DNA from: Scilla litardierei
Lineage: Eukaryota > Streptophyta > Magnoliopsida > Asparagales > Asparagaceae
NCBI GenBank assembly: GCA_030789695.1
Contig: CM061141.1
Location: forward strand, 169,584,807 to 169,648,806
Length of the DNA: 64,000 bases
Direction of reading: 5' to 3'
Under the pieces are notes generated by a model. The model made no database searches. It had not been told where the DNA came from and saw only the letters and a list, made by a program, of their open reading frames with translations. Position 1 is the stretch's first letter. Every line of letters begins with the position of its first letter. The translations under genes and the position numbers were made by a program. Positions 1-10,558 of the stretch are shown here, piece by piece.

Positions 1-335
1 GAGATTTTCTATGGCTATCAGAAGGATGTTAGTCATGTGTTATTTAAGGTTCGTTGGTGTGAGCAGGGTAAACAAAAGGACCTATTTGGCTACACGGTTG
101 TAAATATAAACAAGGAAATTTACAAGAATGACAAGTATATGCTTGCTACCCATGCTAAACAATGTTTTATGTAAAAGATATAATGGTATACGATGCTTGG
201 GTTGTTCTTAGAAATATGCCAAGAGCCTATGCATACGAAGATGTTACGGATGATGATAATGATGAAGAAGAAGACGTAATCTTAGCCGATGAAGTTGTGG
301 CCGACTTTTCAACCGTGGTTCTTTTTATTAAATGA
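1..335 (+). pseudogene. CACTA transposase C-terminal end (DUF4216), broken
   Basis: This is the tail of a CACTA (En/Spm-type) transposase gene entering from outside the window. Frame 1 reads through the DUF4216 region (EIFYGYQKDVSHVLFKVRWC and on) to a stop at 172-174. Coding similarity continues in another frame (YDAWVVLRNMPR, then an acidic DDDNDEEED tail) to a stop at 333-335, so one base has been lost in the T-run near 165-168. The minus-strand transposase near 49.4 kb has the same frameshift at the same place, so both copies descend from an already broken gene. From about base 318 the sequence is array monomer, so the last few residues are array-encoded. Family assignment is by recognised similarity. 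Identity as a CACTA relic is fairly certain. Confidence 0.8.
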
Positions 336-3300
336 TATGATTTTTATAAGCTAAGTTTGTCTTCTCTTATTTTCTAGTTGAAGATGGTGATCTTTATATT
401 GAATAATTTGATTTTTTGGCCTAATATTGTCTCCTTATATTTTAGTTGAAGATGGCATTCTCCAGGTCCCAACAGACATTTTTGGGCATTTTTCTTAGCT
501 CCGGGTTATTTTCCACATTTTTTGGAAGATATGGATCGTTTTATTAAATGATATGATTTTTGGCCTAATTTTGTCTTCTCTTATTTTTCCAGTATAACTT
601 GGCGATCTCCCAGTTCCAACAGATATTTTTGTGGATATTTCTGAGCTGCGGGCTATTTTTCACATTTTCTGAAATATATGGATCATTTTGTTAAATAATA
701 TCAGAGAAGACAAAATTAGGCCAAAAATGTCCGTTGGAACCAGGAAATCGTGATCTTTCGGTTCCGATGGACATTTTTGTAGATTTTTCTGAGATTGGAG
801 TTATTTACTGCATTTTTTAGAAGATATGGATCTTTTTATTAAATGATGTAATTTTTCTAGCCTAATTTTGTCTTCTCTTTTTTTTTCACTTGAAGATGGC
901 GGTCTCACAGTTCTAACGGATATTTTTGCGTATTTTTTTGACTCGAGACTAGTTTTAGTATTTTCTGAAATATATCGATCATTTTATTAAATGATTGATT
1001 TTTTGACAAATATTTATATTCTCATATTTTTTGGTTGATGATAGCGATCTCCCAGTTCCAACGGACATTTTTGTGGATTTTTCTGAGTCTGGGCTATTTT
1101 ATGTATTATCCTGAAAATATCGACAGTTTTAGTAAATGAAATGATTTTTGGCTTATTTTTGGCTTTTTTTAAAAAAAATTAGCGATCTCCCGGTTCCGAC
1201 AGATATTTTTGCGGATTTTTCTAAGCTCGGGGATATTTTCTACATTTTTGGAAAATAAGAATCTTTATATTAAATGATATGATTTTTATTTCCAAATTTT
1301 GTATTCTCCAATTTTTCATTTGAACCTAGCGATCCCCGGTTCCAACATACATTTTTTCGGATTTTTTGAGCTCGATACTATTTTCTTTATTTTATGGAAG
1401 ATATGGACGTTTTTATTAAATGATATGATTTTTATTTCTTAAGTTTGTCTTCTATTATTTTTAAGTTTAAGATAGCGATCTCCCGGTTCCAACGGACATT
1501 TTTGCGGATTTTTCTGAGGTCGGTGCTATTTTTGTATTTTTGAAAGATAAGAATCTTTTTATTAAATAATATGATTTTTATAACCAAAGTTTGTCTTGTC
1601 TTATTTTCCAATTGAAGATGGCGATCTTTATAGAAGATGATTTTTTGGCCTAATTTTGTCTCCTCTTATATTTTAGTTGAAGATGGGATTCTCTTGGTCG
1701 CAAAGGACATTTTTTCGGATTTTCTGAGCTTCGGGCTATTGTCCACATTTTCTGGAAGATATGGATCGTTTTATTAAATGATAAGATTTTTGGACTAATT
1801 TTGTCTTCTCTTATTTTTCATGTTGAAGTTGACGATCTCCCGGTTCCAACTAACATTTTTACGGATATTTATGAGCTCCAGACTATTTTCCACATTTTCC
1901 GAAAGATATGGATCGTTTTATTAAATTATATCGAAAAAGACAAAGTTAGGCCAAAAAATGTTTGTTGGAACCAGGAAATCGCCATCTTCAACTTAAATAT
2001 AAGAGAAGACAAAATTCGAAATTGGGACATCACCATCTTCTTCTATAAAAATGTCCATTGTAACCGGGATATCGTCATCTTCAACTGAAATGATTTTTAT
2101 ATATCGTTTTCTGAGCTTGTTGCAATTTTCAACATTTTATGAAAGATATCAATCTTTTTGTTGAATGACATGATTTCTCTGCCTAAATTTGTCTTCTCTT
2201 ATTTTCCAGTTGAAGATGTCGATCTCCCGGTTCCAACGGAAATTTCTGTGGATTTTTCTGAGCTCCGGCCTATTTTCCACATTTTTGGAAGACATAGATC
2301 GTTTTATTAAATGATATGATATTTTGGATTAATTTTGTCTTCTCTTATTTTTCCAGTTGAATATGACGATCTCCCGTTCCAACGGACATTGTTGTTATTT
2401 TTTGAGCTCGGAGCTATTTTCTACATTTTCTCGAAGACATAGATCTTTTTATTATATTATATGATTTTTGTAGGCTAATTTTGTCTTCTATTATTTTTCA
2501 GTTGAAGATGGCAATATCCTGCTTCCAATGGACATTTTTGTCGATATTTTTGAGCTCGGAACTAATTTGTACATTTTCTGTAAGATATAGACCTTTTATT
2601 AAATGATATGATTTTTCTATCCTAATTTTGTCTTCTTTTATTTTTCAATTGAAGATGGCGATCTCCCGGTTCCAACAGAAATTTTTGCGGATTTTTCTGA
2701 CCTTGAGGCTATTTTCTATGGTTTATTGTCAATATGAATATTTTTATTGATATGATTTTTATAGCCTAAGTTTATCTTCTCTTATTTTTCATTTGAAGAT
2801 GGCTGTCTCCCAATTCTAGCGGATATTTTTGTAGATTTTTTGAACTCGAGGCTATTTTCTGTATTTTCTGGAAGATATCAATTGTTTTATTAAATGATAT
2901 GATTTTTAGCTTAATTTTTTCTTCTCTTCTTATTTTTTTCGGTGCTGATGGTGATCTCCCGGTACAAAAAGATAATTTCGCAGATTTTTCTGTGCTATGG
3001 CCTATTTTCTGTATTATCTGGAAGATATCGATTGTTTTATTAAATGATATGATTTTTGGGCCTAATTTTGTCTTTTCTTTTATTCGTTAAATTTGGTGAC
3101 TCCCGGTCCTGACGGATATTTTTCAGATTTTTCTGAGCTCGAGGATATTTTCTACATTTTATGGAAAATAAGAATCTGTATATAAAATGAAATGATATTT
3201 ATTGCCAAATATTGTCTTCTCTTATTTTTCAGTTGAACGTGGTAATCTCCTGGTTACAACAGAAATTTTTTTGGATTTTCTGAGCTTGTTTCTATTTTCT

Positions 3301-4611
3301 TTATTTTATAGAAGATATGTATCTTTTTATTAAATGATATGATTTTGATAGCTTAAGTTTGTCTTCTTTTATTTTTAAGTTGAAAATGACGATCCCCCGG
3401 TTCCAATAGACATTTTTACGGATTTTTTGAGTTTCAAGCTATTTTCTACATTTTATGGAATATATGGATCTTTTTATTAAATGATATGATTTTTAACCTA
3501 AGTTTGTTTTTTCTTATTTTCCAGTTAAAGATGGCGATTATTATATTAAATGAAATGATTTTTTGGCTTAATTTTGTCTTCTCTTATATTTCAGTTAAAG
3601 ATGGCATTCTCTCGGTGCCAAAGGAAATTTTTGCGGATTTTTTGAGCTCCGGACTATTTTCCACATTTTCTCGAAAATATGGAACATTTGCTAAATGATA
3701 TAATTTTTGGCCTAATGTTTGTCTTCTCTTAATTTCCAGTTGAATTTGGCAATCTCCCGGTTCCCACGGATATTTTTGCGGATATTTCCGAGCTCGGTGT
3801 TTTTTCATATTTTTTGGAATATATTGATCGTTTTATTGAATGATAACAGAGAATACAAAATTAGGTCAAAAAATGTCCGTTAGAACCGGGAAATCACCAT
3901 CTTCAACTGAAAAATAAGAGAAGACAAAATTCGGAACAAGAAAATCGCCATCTTCAACTTTAAAAATGTCTGTTGTAACTGGGATATCGCCCTCTTCAAC
4001 TGAAAAGATTTTTATATATCATTTTCTGAGCTTGGTGCTAATTAAACATTTTATGAAAGATATGGATCTTTTTATTAATTAATATGATTTTTCTATCCTA
4101 AATTATTATTCTCTTATTTTCTAATTGAAGATAACGGTCATTTTATTAAATGATATGATTTTTAGGCTAATTTTTTCTTCTCTTGTATTCCAGTTGAAGA
4201 TGGCGATCACCCGGTTCGAACTGATATTTTTTGTGGATTTTTCTAAGCTCCGGCCTACTTTCCACATTTTTGGAAGATATGGATCGTTTTATTAAATAAT
4301 ATGATATTTTGGCCTAATTTTGTCTTCTCTTATTTTTTTAGTTGAAGGTTGCCATCTCTTGGTTCCAACGGACAGTTTTTCGGATTTTTCTGAGCTCGGG
4401 ATTATTTTCTACATTTTCTGGAAGATATGGATCTTTTTATTACATTATATGATTTTTGTAGCCTACTTTTGTCTTCGCTTATTTTTTTCAGTTGAAGATG
4501 GCGATTTCTCGGTTCTAATGTACATTTTGGCCGATATTTTTAAACTATTGACTATTTTCTACATTTTCCGTAAGATTTGGATCTTTTTAATAAATGAAAT
4601 GATTTTTCTAG
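318..4611 (+). repeat. AT-rich tandem array, about 145-bp monomer (inverted copy C)
   Basis: About 30 diverged monomers run in the plus sense. Each contains the landmarks GTTGAAGATGGCGATCTCCC, GGTTCCAACGGACATTTTTG, GAGCTCGGGC, GGAAGATATGGATC and TTTTATTAAATGATATGA. Short blocks run the other way (about 700-765, 1930-2090 and 3840-4010). The stretch is colinear with the reverse complement of about 45005-49288, including shared small indels, so it is an inverted duplicate rather than independently amplified satellite. It contains no gene: open frames such as 1801-2088 are translations of monomers whose length is close to a multiple of three. The array is cut at 4611 by the LINE. Confidence 0.9.
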
Positions 4612-4720
4612 GGGGGCGTGGCTCGAAGCCAAGAATAAAAGAGCGTAGGTTAGTCTGGGCTATCTTGCGCCGGGAGAGCTTTTTTCGTTCCAACTAGGGT
4701 TTTCGCTGGGAGCGGCCGCC

Positions 4721-6287
4721 ATGGGCGGCGATGTACGTCTTGATGGGGAGGGAGGGATCTCTATTGTAGAGGAGGAGGAGGGAAGGACGAGAAAGTCGAA
4801 GAAGATGAAATCCAGGGATTTGGGCGAAGGTTCTGTTGGGAAACGGTCATTTAAGGAGGCGTGTAACGACATGGAGGATGATCTCTCGAGGGAGGAGGAA
4901 GACGATAATCCGGAGCAGGTGACCAACATCAAGGTGGAAAAAGTGGGGGATTGGGATTGTGTTTCCCTATCTGCGGAGTTTAAGGGCATGCTCCGGCGGA
5001 GGTGCGCAAAAGCGGTGATCGTCAAGCTTTTGGGAAGAAATATCTCGTCTGAGCTGTTGGAGGGGAAAGCTAGGGCTATGTGGAAACCCAAAGGGGATCT
5101 GGAGTTCATTGAGCTGGGAGAAGGGTTTGTGATGGTGAAATTTCTCTGCGAGGAAGACATGAGGTTTGTTCTGGAAGAAGGGCCTTGGTTGATTTTTGGC
5201 CATTACCTCACGGTCAGGCGTTGGGTTCCTGATTTCAAGCCGTCGGAGACGGAGGTGGGCGCAACCGCTGTATGGGTTAGGTTTCCCTTCTTACCTGTGG
5301 AATACTATGATGATAGAGTGTTGAATGCACTTGGAAATTGTGTGGGAAAGGCTTTAAAATTTGATTTTCAGACTCGTATGCTGAAAAAGGCGAGATTTGC
5401 TAGAGTCTGTGTCGAGGTGGATTTGAGTAAGCCATTGAAATCTCAGATATTCTTTGAAGGAAGGTGGCTGAAAATCCAGTATGAGGGTTTGGGGATTGTT
5501 TGTTTCAAGTGTGGAAGAATGGGGCATAATGAACCTTGCATTTTTAAAGAAGAAGCGGTGAAAACAAGGACTAATTCGGAAATGATGGAGTCGGATGGGT
5601 CGACGGAGTTGGTTGAGGTTAGGGTTGAAGATGGTCCTGCGGAGATTTTTGGGCCTTGGTTGGTGCCGAATGATAGGCGGTTTAGAAGTAGAAGAGCACC
5701 AGTGCAGAGTTTGGGTAAGGAGGGAAGCAAGAGGCAGATTGGGGGGGTCGAGGTTTGGGGTCCTTATGCCGGAGGCGCACGAGGAAGGAGGTGGAGATGC
5801 AGGGCTCGAAGGGGGGATTTTTCATTCTAAAGTAGTTGGGCCGAAAGACTTGAAGTTGGGGTCTTTTTCTTCGTGTGCTAGGCCCATTCAGTTTAATTCG
5901 GGGGAAGTGGATAAGATGGACAAGGGGGCCCGTTTGGGTTTTAAGGAGGGATCGGCGAGAGATGCGGGCAAGGTGGGCCTTATCCGTGGTGGTTGGGCCA
6001 GGCGAAGTTTTAGGAGAGGCGGGAGTCGGGTTTCTTCCTATTCTTCGTCTATTCCCTTTAGGCAGGTGGTGGGCCTGAGAGAGCCGTTAGGGGACATTTC
6101 AAACCTTGATGAAGGGACTGTAAGTGGAGTTTGTATTAAGGATCATCCTCCGGATTCTGAGGATGGGGGGGGGAAAGAGCCTGACGCTGGGAAGCAGCAG
6201 ATGGAGGAGGATGAAGGGGCGGAGTTAGTGCAGGAGAAGGTGATGATGGAGTCGGCGTGTTTTATTTCTCCTCTCTCTAATTGTTGA
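4721..6287 (+). pseudogene. LINE ORF1: DUF4283 and CCHC nucleic-acid-binding protein, one frameshift
   Basis: ORF1 of plant L1 elements encodes an RNA-binding protein of the retrotransposition RNP. The start at 4721 is the first ATG after the 5' UTR. The acidic/basic N-terminus is followed by a DUF4283 domain at about residues 65-240 (KAVIVKLLGRNIS; YLTVRRWVPDFKPSE; VWVRFPFLPVEYYD). A zinc knuckle, CFKCGRMGHNEPC, follows at about 261-273. The frame opened at 4721 ends at 5830, but typical ORF1 sequence (GSRFGVLMPEAH) resumes in the next frame from a run of seven Gs at 5741-5747 and stays open to TGA 6285-6287. The most economical reading is a single-base insertion in the G-run, giving an original product of about 520 residues. 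Confidence 0.8.
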
Positions 6288-6289
6288 TA

Positions 6290-6494
6290 ATGATGTGTCT
6301 ATTTTGGAATTGTAGAGGGGCTGGGAAGAGGATGTTTACTAGTGAGGTTCGGGAGCTGTTGGGGAAACACAAGCCGGAAATTTTGGCGATTGCGGAACCC
6401 AGGATCTCGGGGGAGCATGCTTTGAAGGTGATTAAACGCCTCAAGTTCAGTAATTCTTTTATTGTCAATCCGATTGGGTTTGCTGGAGGGATTT
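6290..6494 (+). pseudogene. LINE ORF2 N-terminus: L1 endonuclease, truncated
   Basis: ORF2 of L1 elements encodes the endonuclease/reverse transcriptase that nicks the target and primes cDNA synthesis. Only the start of the endonuclease/exonuclease/phosphatase domain remains: WNCRGAG (with the family Asn) and LAIAEPRISG (with the catalytic Glu), then IGFAGGI before the copia LTR cuts in. Its ATG lies two bases after the ORF1 stop (TGA-TA-ATG), an arrangement suited to termination-reinitiation. No reverse transcriptase domain is present in the window. Confidence 0.8.
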
Positions 6495-6902
6495 TGTTGA
6501 ATATTGGACTCCCCGGATTTGGTTTTGGATGATGAGCAAACATAAATAATTCATGAACTAACAATTTGTGAGCGCAGTATTGGAGATCGTCGCCAATTTC
6601 ACGTGAACATTCAAAGCGACATCTCAACACTTTCCAAAGCTCATTTTCATGCCTAAAGCTTCGTTGAAGCTCTTGCGACGCTTTGGAAAATATGAGGATT
6701 CAATCGAAGCTATCGAAGACCGTTTATTAAGGTTTTATTTATAGTCGTTTAGCTTCGATATATAGAATGTTAAGCCTTGAGTATATCTTACGTCTATATC
6801 TTCATTACGCTCATTTCGTAGCTCTAGGATCCTTGCACAAGTTCATTCTAACTTCCTCGAAGCGTCGCGCTTCGATTCGGACTTTGTTGTGCATGTTAGT
6901 TG

Positions 6903-7435
6903 GTACAAGAACAAGTACTGACCGACTAGATGGTGATCTAGTCGGTCGGCAACTGTTCTTGGACCGACTAGTTTGATTCCTTAAATTCTTGGACTTTACT
7001 GTTTACAGTTAGTCGGTCTACGTTGACTCACCGACCGACTAGTTTGTGAACTAGTCGGTCAGTGATGCTTCTTTGACCGACTAGTTGAGACTTACTGTTC
7101 ACTCTAAAATTCTCCTAAGCTACTGTTTACCGTTAGTCGGTCTAAGAACGTTTGATGACCGATTAGTTGACAATCTAGTCGGTCAACTTTTGTTCTTGGA
7201 CCGACTAAGTCAACTTGCCTTCAGACTATGTTGTTTTGCCTCTTAGTCGGTCTACGTTCATTGGATGACCGACTAGTTGTGAAACTAGTCGGTCAGATAG
7301 TGTTCTTGGACCGACTAGTTTTCTAGGTCTGAAATTCTATCTCTTCTCAGATCTGCTCTTAGTCGGTCCATGCTTTGTGACTGACCGACTAGTTGATGAA
7401 CTAGTCGGTCAGTGAGTGTTCTTTGACCGACTAAT
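6903..7435 (+). repeat. Tandem palindrome cluster in SIRE LTR U3
   Basis: There are about five units of roughly 115 bp. Each has the layout TTAGTCGGTC, then GACCGACTAGTT, a 3-4 nt loop, AACTAGTCGGTC, then another GACCGACTAG. The central pair is an inverted repeat of up to 12 bp in most units (for example about 7041-7062 and 7386-7413). The repeats lie upstream of the TATA box. Confidence 0.85.
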
Positions 7436-7488
7436 TCTCACAGATTTCTTTCCGTTGGAGATTGACCTAACTTGTGTTTTTGGGTTCC

Positions 7489-7496
7489 TATAAATA
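7489..7496 (+). promoter_or_regulatory. TATA box of SIRE LTR
   Basis: TATAAATA in the context GGTTCCTATAAATACGAAC lies about 750 bp before the end of the LTR and just downstream of the palindrome cluster. It is the expected U3 promoter for element transcription. This is inferred from motif and position only. Confidence 0.6.
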
Positions 7497-8239
7497 CGAA
7501 CCTAGGTCATTTCTATCTTCAATAGAGCTGCCATTAAGAGATTCATTGAGTTCTAAAGAGATAGCTATTCTCCCTCAAATCTAAAGCTCTCTTCCTCACA
7601 AGAAACCCATTCTCTCTCATTTCTAGATCTAGAGAGAAGCTTGTTCTTGGTGAGCTCTTCAAGCTATTGCTTGATTCAAGTTTCCAAATCTTCCCTAGGC
7701 ACCCATTGCTGCTCATTTCCTTGGTGCTAGGGTTTGGTAACTTCATCTTCCTCAAATCCTTCATTCCACCTATTGGGTAAGAAAAACTCAAGGTATAGGA
7801 TTTTGTGGTAAGAGTATTTATTTCATATTAAACTCTTTAATATTGCTTTGTGATTCTCTCGGTTGTGAGAGAAGGTTGTGATCCCGGGTTGTGGGATTCA
7901 CGTTTGCTATTGCATGTATGATTTGATCTTGTGAAGGTTTTTCACAAGATATTCATAGTGGAAATCTTGAGTTAGGGTTTCTAACTCAAGTATCCGGAAG
8001 GGATCCGGGTGGTTGGGACGTAGGATCACCGGGAACAAGTCGGGGAGACTTGGGTGGATCCGAACCCATTAACATCGTTTGTTAGCATTGTTAATTTCGT
8101 TGTCGTCATTCAATTTAAGCTTCCGCAAATTGATTTGGTAGTTGTGTGCAATTTAATTTGGAATTATACGCCTTATTATTTTAAAGTACTATTCACCCCC
8201 CCTCTAGTACTTGTGCAGTAGCTGGTAGGGCATTACATT

Positions 8240-8252
8240 TGGTATCAGAGCC
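8240..8252 (+). other. Primer-binding site (initiator tRNA-Met)
   Basis: TGGTATCAGAGCC, two bases after the LTR end, is the classic sequence complementary to the 3' end of plant initiator tRNA-Met, the primer of minus-strand cDNA in many Ty1/copia elements. Confidence 0.9.
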
Positions 8253-8264
8253 AGATACTCAGCT

Positions 8265-10508
8265 ATGTCTGCCAACGACAACAAGACCGTGCCTCCACCT
8301 TCCAACTACGACACCTTCAGGAACCGTGAAGGAGCGTCATCGGTGATGGAAGGACATTCCTCTACAAGGCCTCCATTCTTCAACGGTACCAACTACGGGT
8401 ACTGGAAATGTCGGATGGAAACCTTCCTCCGAAGTGCATCTTTATGGAGGACTACAATGAAGGAGTACATCGAGCCTGAAGAAGAAGATTTTGAGAAATG
8501 GACTACCGCGGAGGTCGCCGCGGAGGTAAGCAATGCCAAGGCAATGAACGCCTTGCAATGCGCATTGGAGCCCGAGGACTTCAATAAGATATGCACATGT
8601 AAGAGTGCATATCAAATTTGGAACTCTCTCCTCATACTACATGAAGGGACGAGTCGGGTAAGAGACTCTAAACTCGTTGTCGTAACCAAAGATTACGAAA
8701 TGTTTCATATGCAACAGGGCGAGAAGATGAAAGAATATTACGCTCGCTTCGTTGACATAATAAACGAGTTAGAGGCCCTCGGCAAGATCTACACTCAAAA
8801 GGAGAAGTGCTTTAAGCTTATTGAAGGACTTCCCTCTTCTTGGGAAAAACGTACCTTCGCCATCGAGGAAGGTAATGACATGAACAAATATACCGTAGTT
8901 CAACTAATGGGTACTTTGATGTCATACGAGGTACGCAAAGATAGCAAGGTGAAGCTACAAGAAAAGATGAAGTCATATTTGAACCTAGATGCGCCTCAGA
9001 AAAAGGCGATTGCATTCAAGGCGGCTTCATCCACATCTTCCGATGATGAAGACTCGGAAAACGAGTTGGACTTGGAGTCCATGGCACTCATGGCCAAGAA
9101 GTTCAACCGTTTCTTCCGGAAAGGTAACTTCAAGACCAAAGGTAAATTTGGTTCTTCTAACGCCTCTTCCTCTCCTTTGTGTTTCAAGTGCAATAAGCCA
9201 GGACACATAAAAGCGGAGTGTCCTCTCAACAAACAAAAGGAGAAGTGGAAGGCGCCAAAATTCGATAAGTCCAAGAAATACAAAAAGGGGTACAAGAAAG
9301 GACTTGTCGGAGCAACATTCACCGACTCCGAGGATTCCTCAAGCGGAGAGTCGGATGATGAGAAAGTGGAGCAAGCACATATGTGCTTCATGGCAAGAGA
9401 GGAGAACGATCAAGGATCCTCCTCTTCCGATGATAGTAATGACGAAAGCGATGAGGTAACGATGGATGATCTTAGAAATGCTAACTCTCAACTTTGGTCA
9501 AAATACACTAAGTTAGTAAATAGATATACTAAGGTAAAAGATGACCTAGCTAGCATTCAAACATCGCCTAAGAATATCATCACCAACAACGACACCGTTG
9601 TTGAAGAGTTAAGAAATGAGATTGTGAATCTCAAATCTAAACTTGAACATGTTAGCATTGAGGATGCGGAAGAACATGAGATAGCGGATTTAACTTCTCA
9701 AAACTCGACTTTGAGTATTGAGAACGAGAATCTTAAATCTCGTGTTTATGTGCTCACATCGCAAATATCCGCTTTGGATACTTCTTTGCGTTCTCTCAAA
9801 GAGAAATATGAGGACACTTTGGGCCGAATCAACAAATTCAACAAGGGTAAGGGCCATTTGGATAATATCCTAAAAGATTTACTTCCGGCCAAACACCACA
9901 TTGGCTTGGGGTATATGATGGGAAATTCATCCAAGTCGGTCACTACTTTTGTTAGGCCAACTTCCGAAGCCTCAACGAGTGGGAGCAAACACTCTATTGG
10001 TAGTTCATCTACCAATGGTGCTTCCACCTCGTCCACACCCTCTTTTGGAAAGAAACCCACTATGGGTGGACCTCCAAAGAAGGGCCATGCTTATATGTAC
10101 ACAAATACCATGCCACGTAGGAACACACGTCCTACTCCACCATCTCACACATATGATGATTTTTATGCAACACATTCTCGGGCACATGCACACCAAGTGA
10201 GACACCCTCACGCACGTGTTCCCACACATGCACATGTACACCCACCTCATCATATGAATAATTCTCGTCGTGCACCATTCCATCATGTCCCATATGCCTA
10301 TCCACAACATGCATCACGTAGAAATCAACGTAGCATGCATGCACCCAATAGGATGATGGATCCCAAAATTTTCACTATTTGGAGCCCAAAGGACACAAGC
10401 ATGGACGAAAAACAAATGTACATGAATGCTTATTTTTCGGATGTTGTGCATAGTAAGAATTATGTGGGGAAGTCTAAGTCCACTTGGACTTGGCTTCCAA
10501 AGGTCTAA
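8265..10508 (+). CDS. gag: Copia Gag polyprotein (SIRE-like), 747 aa
   Basis: Capsid/nucleocapsid precursor forming the virus-like particle. The start is the first ATG after the primer-binding site. It shows a UBN2 copia-gag domain at about residues 35-210 (PPFFNGTNYGYWKCRMETFL; YQIWNSLLILHEGTS; LIEGLPSSWEK). A CCHC knuckle CFKCNKPGHIKAEC lies at about 306-319, followed by lysine-rich and acidic serine-rich stretches. A long coiled coil covers about 400-540 (DDLRNANSQLWSKYTKLVNR and following). The C-terminal region at about 635-710 is unusually histidine-rich. The frame is intact, so this element may be young. The stop at 10506-10508 separates it from pol. Confidence 0.85.
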   Translation: MSANDNKTVPPPSNYDTFRNREGASSVMEGHSSTRPPFFNGTNYGYWKCRMETFLRSASLWRTTMKEYIEPEEEDFEKWTTAEVAAEVSNAKAMNALQCALEPEDFNKICTCKSAYQIWNSLLILHEGTSRVRDSKLVVVTKDYEMFHMQQGEKMKEYYARFVDIINELEALGKIYTQKEKCFKLIEGLPSSWEKRTFAIEEGNDMNKYTVVQLMGTLMSYEVRKDSKVKLQEKMKSYLNLDAPQKKAIAFKAASSTSSDDEDSENELDLESMALMAKKFNRFFRKGNFKTKGKFGSSNASSSPLCFKCNKPGHIKAECPLNKQKEKWKAPKFDKSKKYKKGYKKGLVGATFTDSEDSSSGESDDEKVEQAHMCFMAREENDQGSSSSDDSNDESDEVTMDDLRNANSQLWSKYTKLVNRYTKVKDDLASIQTSPKNIITNNDTVVEELRNEIVNLKSKLEHVSIEDAEEHEIADLTSQNSTLSIENENLKSRVYVLTSQISALDTSLRSLKEKYEDTLGRINKFNKGKGHLDNILKDLLPAKHHIGLGYMMGNSSKSVTTFVRPTSEASTSGSKHSIGSSSTNGASTSSTPSFGKKPTMGGPPKKGHAYMYTNTMPRRNTRPTPPSHTYDDFYATHSRAHAHQVRHPHARVPTHAHVHPPHHMNNSRRAPFHHVPYAYPQHASRRNQRSMHAPNRMMDPKIFTIWSPKDTSMDEKQMYMNAYFSDVVHSKNYVGKSKSTWTWLPKV

Positions 10509-10558
10509 TCCCTTGGACCCAATGACCTTGGGTACCATGATATGAAAGTGTCTATCTT

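Larger units (their letters stand above)
4612..6494 (+). mobile_element. Non-LTR retrotransposon (plant L1-type LINE), 5' part
   Basis: The array is interrupted after TTTTTCTAG by a GC-richer segment starting with a G-run, as many plant L1 elements do. It has a 5' UTR of about 110 bp, ORF1 (4721-6287) and the first 68 codons of ORF2 (from 6290). It is truncated at 6494 by insertion of the SIRE-like LTR. No poly-A tail or 3' part is visible; those would lie beyond the nested insertions, in or past the gap. The 5' end appears complete, which is less common than 5'-truncated copies. Confidence 0.85.
6495..8237 (+). repeat. 5' LTR of SIRE-like copia element (1743 bp)
   Basis: The LTR begins TGTTGAATATTGGACTCC, immediately after LINE ORF2 sequence, and ends ATTACA two bases before the primer-binding site. 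It contains a TATA box at 7489-7496 and a tandem palindrome cluster in U3 (6903-7435). A second LTR of related layout (TGTTGGG to CCTTACA, 1805 bp) occurs as a solo LTR at 24346-26150 on the other strand, supporting these boundaries. Confidence 0.85.

Noticed and set aside
1801..4697. Recurrent open frames with peptides like SSLIF, VPTDIFADFSEL, LLNDMIF in the array
   Set aside because: They are the same monomer translated repeatedly. Most start at non-ATG codons, break at every indel, and exist in all array blocks on both strands. No sign of a protein family.
6903..7435. Regularly spaced short repeats resembling a CRISPR array
   Set aside because: Spacing and flanks place them in a plant LTR. 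Repeats are palindromic halves of tandem units, the spacers are themselves repeated, and the genome is eukaryotic.
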